DNA from: Trichaptum fuscoviolaceum
Lineage: Eukaryota > Basidiomycota > Agaricomycetes > Hymenochaetales > Trichaptaceae
Direction: 5' to 3'
NCBI GenBank assembly: GCA_910574455.1
Contig: CAJSYZ010000008.1
Location: 728,637 to 792,636, forward strand
Length of the DNA stretch: 64,000 nucleotides
The translations under genes were made by a program, and so were the position numbers. This document shows, piece after piece, positions 59,286 through 64,000 of this stretch. The notes beneath the pieces were generated by a model. The model was not told where the DNA came from. It made no database searches and saw only the letters and a program-made list of their open reading frames with translations. Positions within the stretch are counted from its first letter, which is position 1. The number at the start of each line of letters is the position of its first letter.

Positions 59286-62200
59286 CTAGGACAAGGGCGT
59301 CAAAGATTTGAGTCGAGATACGCCTTCGCCGGTAATCCGAAACTCAAATGGCTCTTTGTAATGAGGATTGGAAGGATTCACAAATCCTTCCTTGGAACTA
59401 GGAGGCTTCCGTGTTTGCTCACGCACTTCCTTTGCCCAGTCCATGCGCAGAGCCAAATAAGACTGAGGTGCCCGACCATAAGGGCCATGGTTCCCCACTA
59501 TCTTGCATATCCTTTTAAGCACGTCCTGCTGTTCATAGGTAAAGAGTGGTTCCCCCGCTGTCAGGTGCAGTACGGATGGTGCGTTTTCTATGAATTTGAA
59601 GAGAGATTCGTCGTCACCATAATAATGTCGGTCGTGGATAAGTTTATTCAAATGTTGCCTGAGTGGAGTCTCGTTCATCACCTCAAAAACGACATGTTCA
59701 GAAGACGTAATCATCTGCATCGCGTTGGAAAGGATAACAGCTTTCTCCCTGTGCGTATTTCGCCGCTTCTCCAGATGCAGGATCTTCGATAATTTTTTTC
59801 GGTCTTCGTCATTTTCCGGCCACTTTCGCACTGGCACCGGGACTTCCGTGAGATTCGCCTGCTTGACAACTTCCGCTAGTGTGTTCAAGGATAATTGGTC
59901 GAAAGAAGCTGAGACTTCCTCAAAACTGCGCTGTATATCAGCTGGGAGAGCTTTTGGAGGAAAACCTTTGGCCGACGCATGGGGTATGTCCTCAGAGCCA
60001 TAGTATTCGATGTCGCCCTCTTCGGCCATCTTTGCAAAGAATTCCTCGAAATAGAACTTAGGCAGGTCCTTCAGATCGAGGACACCCTCTTCTGATGGAT
60101 CAAGATTTGGGAACGGTTTGCACGTAAAGTCATCTATGCTGGCATCCCATGTGGACTCCTGCTCGTCAAGTGTGGTGGCTGGCTGTTGTGAATCCAACTT
60201 CTTCAGCTTGCGATTGAGGATGACATACAACCTTCGATGGAATTCGAAGATAAGATAGAAGCGCACAAGAAAGAAACGGAACTTTTCGATGGGTTTTGCG
60301 TCAGGCGACGGCTGCCAGGAGTTTGTGAAGGGGTATTTGGATTTAAGCTTTGCTCTCGCGTCCTCTACCAAGCTCTCCAGCCTCTTTTCGGCTTCCTTCA
60401 GCGTCTTGGAGGCCCGGCCCTTCTCTTTGTCACCACACTTTGGGTCATTTGTCGTCTCCACCCTCGCCATTGCTTTGCTTTTCGCCTTATCCGCGTCCTT
60501 GTATGTCGTATCCTCCTCGCGGAAGTCTGCTAACTTGTCTTCAATCCCTGCTAACCACTCTTCGTAGCGTGCTTCCTCTGAGGATATGAGGCTTTCAGGT
60601 AAAGCGGTGAGCAGGTCATCAAACAGATGCCTTGCAATGGGAACCTTTCCGTCCCGGCGCATGGTTGGTTGGGCAGTGAACTCAGCGTAAAGCTCGTTTA
60701 CACCTCTGATGAGCCCCGCTGTCTTGACACCGCCATCACCAGTAATGTCAAAAGGGGCAACCGATTCGATCTTGAATTTGTTTGGGAAAACAATGGCAAA
60801 AGCCATATAAAGAATGTTCCTGGCGTCCTCGAAGACGTGTCGTAGTTTAATACTACAAGCTGCCGCTTCGCTCTATGTGAGAACTCATGAGTTTAATTTG
60901 TTTTGCAATAGCTTTCAAGATGACTTACCGATTCAGCTGCTACGGCAATGATTTGAAGCTCGCGTATCATGACAGCGAACGATGCTATAGTCCGCGTCAA
61001 AAGGTCGTCTTTGGAGCGGTCCGCCTTCCGTTCAGCATCCAATGTCTGGTCCGCCTTCCGTTCAGCATCCAATGTCTCCAAACGAGCCAGCTTTTCGTTC
61101 ATTTGAAGCACCTTGTCGGTGGTGCTTCGAATCATATCAAATTGACTGTCAAGCCTTTTGCTAACATTAGCTGCCATGACGGAGTGTAGCGCATGGATGC
61201 CCTCCTCAGCTGCAGCCCTCGCAAGCATCGGGTAATTCAGGGTTGCCTGGTCCTTTATATGTTGTATCTCGTTGGAGAGAGAATCGACTTTCTCCTGCAA
61301 GGTCTTTATTGTCTCCGAGTAATCCGTGTTCTCCGATTTGGCCGCCTTTTTTTTTCGTGGCTTTCAGATCTTCCCTTTTTTTCTCAAGATCTTGAGATCC
61401 AACATTCCGCATCGCCCGATCCAGCCGTTCATCCACTTTCTGTTTTTCATCAGGATTCGCCGCCCGAGCTGCCGCTCCATCCTTGAGTTTTGTTATCACC
61501 TGGTTGAGAACTTTGGCAGTCTCGACCAGCTTTCCTCCAATGTCCGTCCATTCCTTGCCCGCTTTGTCCAAGTCGCCCCCTATCCCATTGAGCATGGTGA
61601 CTGACAAGTCGCTAGTTGGGTATAGGAAAGAGATAAGAAGCAATCTACACAGACTGGCAATGTCACTCACAGGTTCGTTTTCAAGTCTTCGACACTGTTT
61701 GACGGCTTGGAGTCCACGTCCGACCCAGGTTTTGCCACCCCACTGCCAGTGGCACCGGCACTGGCGGCCTCGCTGACAGTAGAATGGAATGTCATCAAGA
61801 TGCAATTAAGCTCAGGCTGGCAACACTACTCACAATTCCAAATTGGATGTGTCTGGTTCCGCCTCAGTGGCAGACGTCAAATTGCCACTGCCAACTCCTA
61901 GTCCGACCTCAAACTCCGATTGTGACCTCAACCCGGGCCCTGCACTTGCAAGAGACTCCGAGTCGGACATGGAGACGCCGGGCCCATTCACTGGCAGGCT
62001 GTCAAGAGAATGTCCTGGTCACATACTTTGAAGGCTGGCAACATGAATGACACTTACTTGATTGCTGATTTGCCACTGTCATCTCGCTGTACCAACTGAA
62101 TGAGAAATTCAATCCATTTCACCATGTCTGACCGCGTCTTTATAAGCTCGGGCCACGGATGGGCTCCATTTTCGCCGGAAGAAACTAGTCCTGTTTGGAC

Positions 62201-62359
62201 TTTTTGTGAAAGAATTGAAATTACTACTAATACTAGTTTTTGAGACATGTACTACATACCAGCTCGTCTGGCATCATCTGGACCCAGTAGCAGCCTGATT
62301 TGGATTTGATTGGGAGGCTCAGGTAGCACTGGCATGTTAGCGTGAGGGACAACAGACAT
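59286..62359 (-). CDS. Unrecognised six-exon gene with a one-base homopolymer frameshift
   Basis: Exons are 62260-62359, 62058-62190, 61834-61998, 61671-61772, 60929-61611 and 59286-60872. All splice sites are GT-AG with 56-69-nt introns, and every join keeps phase. Inside exon 5, however, a run of nine A (minus strand; T at 61347-61355) shifts frame. With eight A the gene would give about 922 residues; as it stands, translation ends at about 61206. The N-terminus starts MSVVPHANMPVLPEPPNQIQ and has a conserved-looking helical part. Exons 3-4 encode a Ser/Gly/Ala-rich linker. Exon 5 is coiled coil (LQEKVDSLSNEIQHIKDQ) with a 10-residue tandem duplication. Exon 6 is a large charged alpha-helical region (RARAKLKSKY-like, FPPKALPADIQRSFEEVSAS). 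I do not recognise the family. It could be a recent pseudogene, a sequencing error, or a site of slippage. Confidence 0.65.
61019..61078 (-). repeat. 30-bp tandem duplication inside a coding exon
   Basis: Two adjacent 30-bp copies (61019-61048 and 61049-61078) differ at a single base. They encode TLDAERKADQ and TLDAERKADR. The near-identity points to a recent event. Confidence 0.92.
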
Positions 62360-64000
62360 TCTGAAGGATAGTCGTTGAGTTGCTGGCTTCAAGATGATGT
62401 GGGGGGCATCATGATGGGGTCCGCTGCCAGTGGCAACTAAAAGCTATTCACCGTCGGAACGTGAACTTGAAGAAGTTGATGGAAGTCGGATACTACCGCT
62501 GCCAGCAGGCCACACCGTGACTCAGGCTGACGGAGTGCCGTGAAGAGTAGTACTATATTAAATTTAAGTACTCAGGCTAGTACTACTATGCCAGTGATAC
62601 TACTACTACTAGTAGTAGGACTTCCCAGCCTCACTGGCACTGGCAGTGCCACAGCATGAGTGCACCCGCTGCGAGTAGTACTACTACCGTAACTACTAGT
62701 ACTACTACTACTACTACTAGTACTTACTAGTCGAATTTGAAGTTGATGATCTCAGCAACTTGACAGCTCGGCCGCCGCAGTTCGCTTCGGAGTCCGAGTC
62801 CTCGCCGGATAGTACTATAGTAGTACTATACTTGTTTGTGTTTCACGGCATGATGATGCGGAGGCACCGTGATCATCATTATGATGGTACTGGATGCCTT
62901 CCCGTAAGGATTTAGGACGACGATTCTTATCCTAAATCCTCTTCCGAATATTATCCGGGAACGGAGCCAACTTTCCGGTCGACGTCGGTCGTCCTAAATT
63001 ACTGAGATCAAGGAAGGGCTCTAAACATTACAGCAGCGTTCTCACATACCATATTTAGTAGAAGTGAAGATTATGTGACGCACCCGCTTCCATTTTAAGC
63101 AATTTTATCTATGAAAATAATCCGGCAGACCTCACCGTGGCAACCGGAAAGGAATTTAGGACCCGTCCTAGATGTTGCTTACGGTTTAGGATGGCTGTCC
63201 TAAACCTGTACCTGACGGAGTTTCAAAGATTTAGGACAGCCTCCGCCGTCCTAAATTCTTACGGGAAGGCATCCACTAGAGTAGTGACGCAGCCTGCGGC
63301 TCAGGCTGAGTCGGAAGCCACCATACTCAGGCTATGCTTCCCGTACTAAGGATTTAGAACGGCTTTTTCGTCCTACAAGTAGTATGTAGTACTAGTACTA
63401 AACGGCACGGCTCGGAGCCAAACTCTCCGTCTTGCCCGGGCCCTAAATTTCCAGGATCTAGCAGAGGGGAAGGGTCTGCCAGATGGTCCGTGTCTAGGAC
63501 AGTCGTCCTAAATGCCTGCCTTGCTTACCGTACTAGTAGTAGTATCAGGTAAGATATCATAAGTACACCCTGATACCTTACCTTCAAGTTCAAAGGTAAG
63601 TTATACCGCGGGTCTCCATGGACCGGCAGAACTTCTGCTCAAGGCCGGCGGTGGACGGGTGGCTTCAACCTCCCTAAATGCTTGCCAGCCTGAGTGCCAA
63701 GCGGGGTCTTATGGGTTTCAATTTCGGGTGTCCTATGGTACAGTTCACTTAGAGGCCGCTACTTTGGGGCAGACGCCAAATTCAATTTTGGCCAACCTTA
63801 AAATAAATTTAAATCCAAAAATATTTGAGGCAATCCCGTTTTCTCAGAAAAGCCCAAAACTGCAATAAAAAGTGGTCTAGAAGAAGCGGGGGAAAATGAG
63901 AAGGTCGGGTAGAGGAAATAGAAGGCTTAAAATAGTTGATTAGTCATTAATAGTTACCACAAAAGGTATATTTGTAAGGCCTCGCCAAATCGGATCAAAG
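62360..64000. other. Repeat-rich intergenic end of the window
   Basis: No gene is seen. Words of the form ACTAGTAGTA, GCCAGTG, CTCAGGCT and the block GTCCTAAAT/ATTTAGGAC dominate. An inverted-repeat element is listed separately at 62892-63274. Further ATTTAGGAC-type pieces lie at about 63340 and 63490. Confidence 0.55.
62892..63274. mobile_element. MITE-like element, 383 bp, with 28-bp terminal inverted repeats
   Basis: The left end (62892-62919, starting GGATGCCTTCCCGTAAG) matches the reverse complement of the right end (63247-63274) at 27 of 28 positions. The trinucleotide ACT directly flanks both ends (62889-62891 and 63275-63277), as expected for a 3-bp target-site duplication. The inside has more ATTTAGGAC/GTCCTAAAT foldbacks, including TTTAGGATGGCTGTCCTAAA near 63184, and no coding frame. 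This is the structure of a non-autonomous DNA transposon. The 3-bp duplication suggests a PIF/Harbinger-type transposase, but that is an inference. Confidence 0.8.

Noticed and set aside
61843..62031. Plus-strand frame antisense to the six-exon gene
   Set aside because: The minus strand has matching splice sites and phase on both sides; the plus frame is a shadow.

Overview
The window reads as nuclear DNA of a filamentous basidiomycete, most likely an Agaricomycete. Genes are split by many short introns (mostly 47-70 nt, GT-AG), intergenic gaps between intact genes are small, and several families have basidiomycete-style architecture: a group III hybrid histidine kinase remnant, non-RD tyrosine-kinase-like kinases, a YVC1 channel and a LRRC40-like protein. 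There are no bacterial features. All gene models were spliced by hand. In each fully spliced model the exon lengths add up to a multiple of three, apart from one disrupted gene at 59.3-62.4 kb. The YVC1 and enoyl-CoA hydratase genes were only partly resolved into exons.

Layout. 1-15.3 kb holds the 3' part of a DBP6/DDX51 RNA helicase, a tyrosine-kinase-like (TKL) kinase, the DNA polymerase delta subunit POLD3/Cdc27, an unrecognised protein with a SUMO-interaction-like motif, a YVC1/TRPY vacuolar cation channel and a PLP homeostasis protein (YggS/PROSC family). 15.6-18.2 kb is a FetB/UPF0014-type membrane protein interrupted by a 1.3-kb GC-AG intron. 18.2-25.1 kb is gene-poor and repeat-marked. 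25.2-30.0 kb is a very GC-rich CaMKK/SAK1/Ssp1-type kinase. 30.9-35.0 kb holds a coiled-coil membrane-anchored protein and a small hydrophilic protein. 35.5-38.3 kb is an HST3/HST4 sirtuin. 39.5-42.5 kb is a second TKL kinase with almost the same exon plan as the first. It is followed by a leucine-rich-repeat protein, the mitochondrial ABC exporter ATM1, a peroxisomal-type enoyl-CoA hydratase and a tRNA-Val(CAC) with an intron.

From about 51 kb the region decays. It contains a frameshifted Nik1-type histidine kinase, word-rich intergenic DNA, an intact DEDDy 3'-5' exonuclease, more unassigned DNA, and an unrecognised six-exon gene broken by one extra base in a homopolymer. It ends in repeat DNA with a 383-bp inverted-repeat element of MITE type.

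Functional links are loose, as is normal for a eukaryotic chromosome. Two DNA-replication or chromatin genes (POLD3, HST3/4) and two genes linked to iron (ATM1, FetB-like) are present but not adjacent. The most unusual material is non-genic: dispersed short words shared between distant intergenic regions and even entering coding exons, a 33-bp perfect inverted repeat around a degenerate tRNA-like sequence, and the oversized intron carrying an 18S-rRNA-end-like 17-mer.
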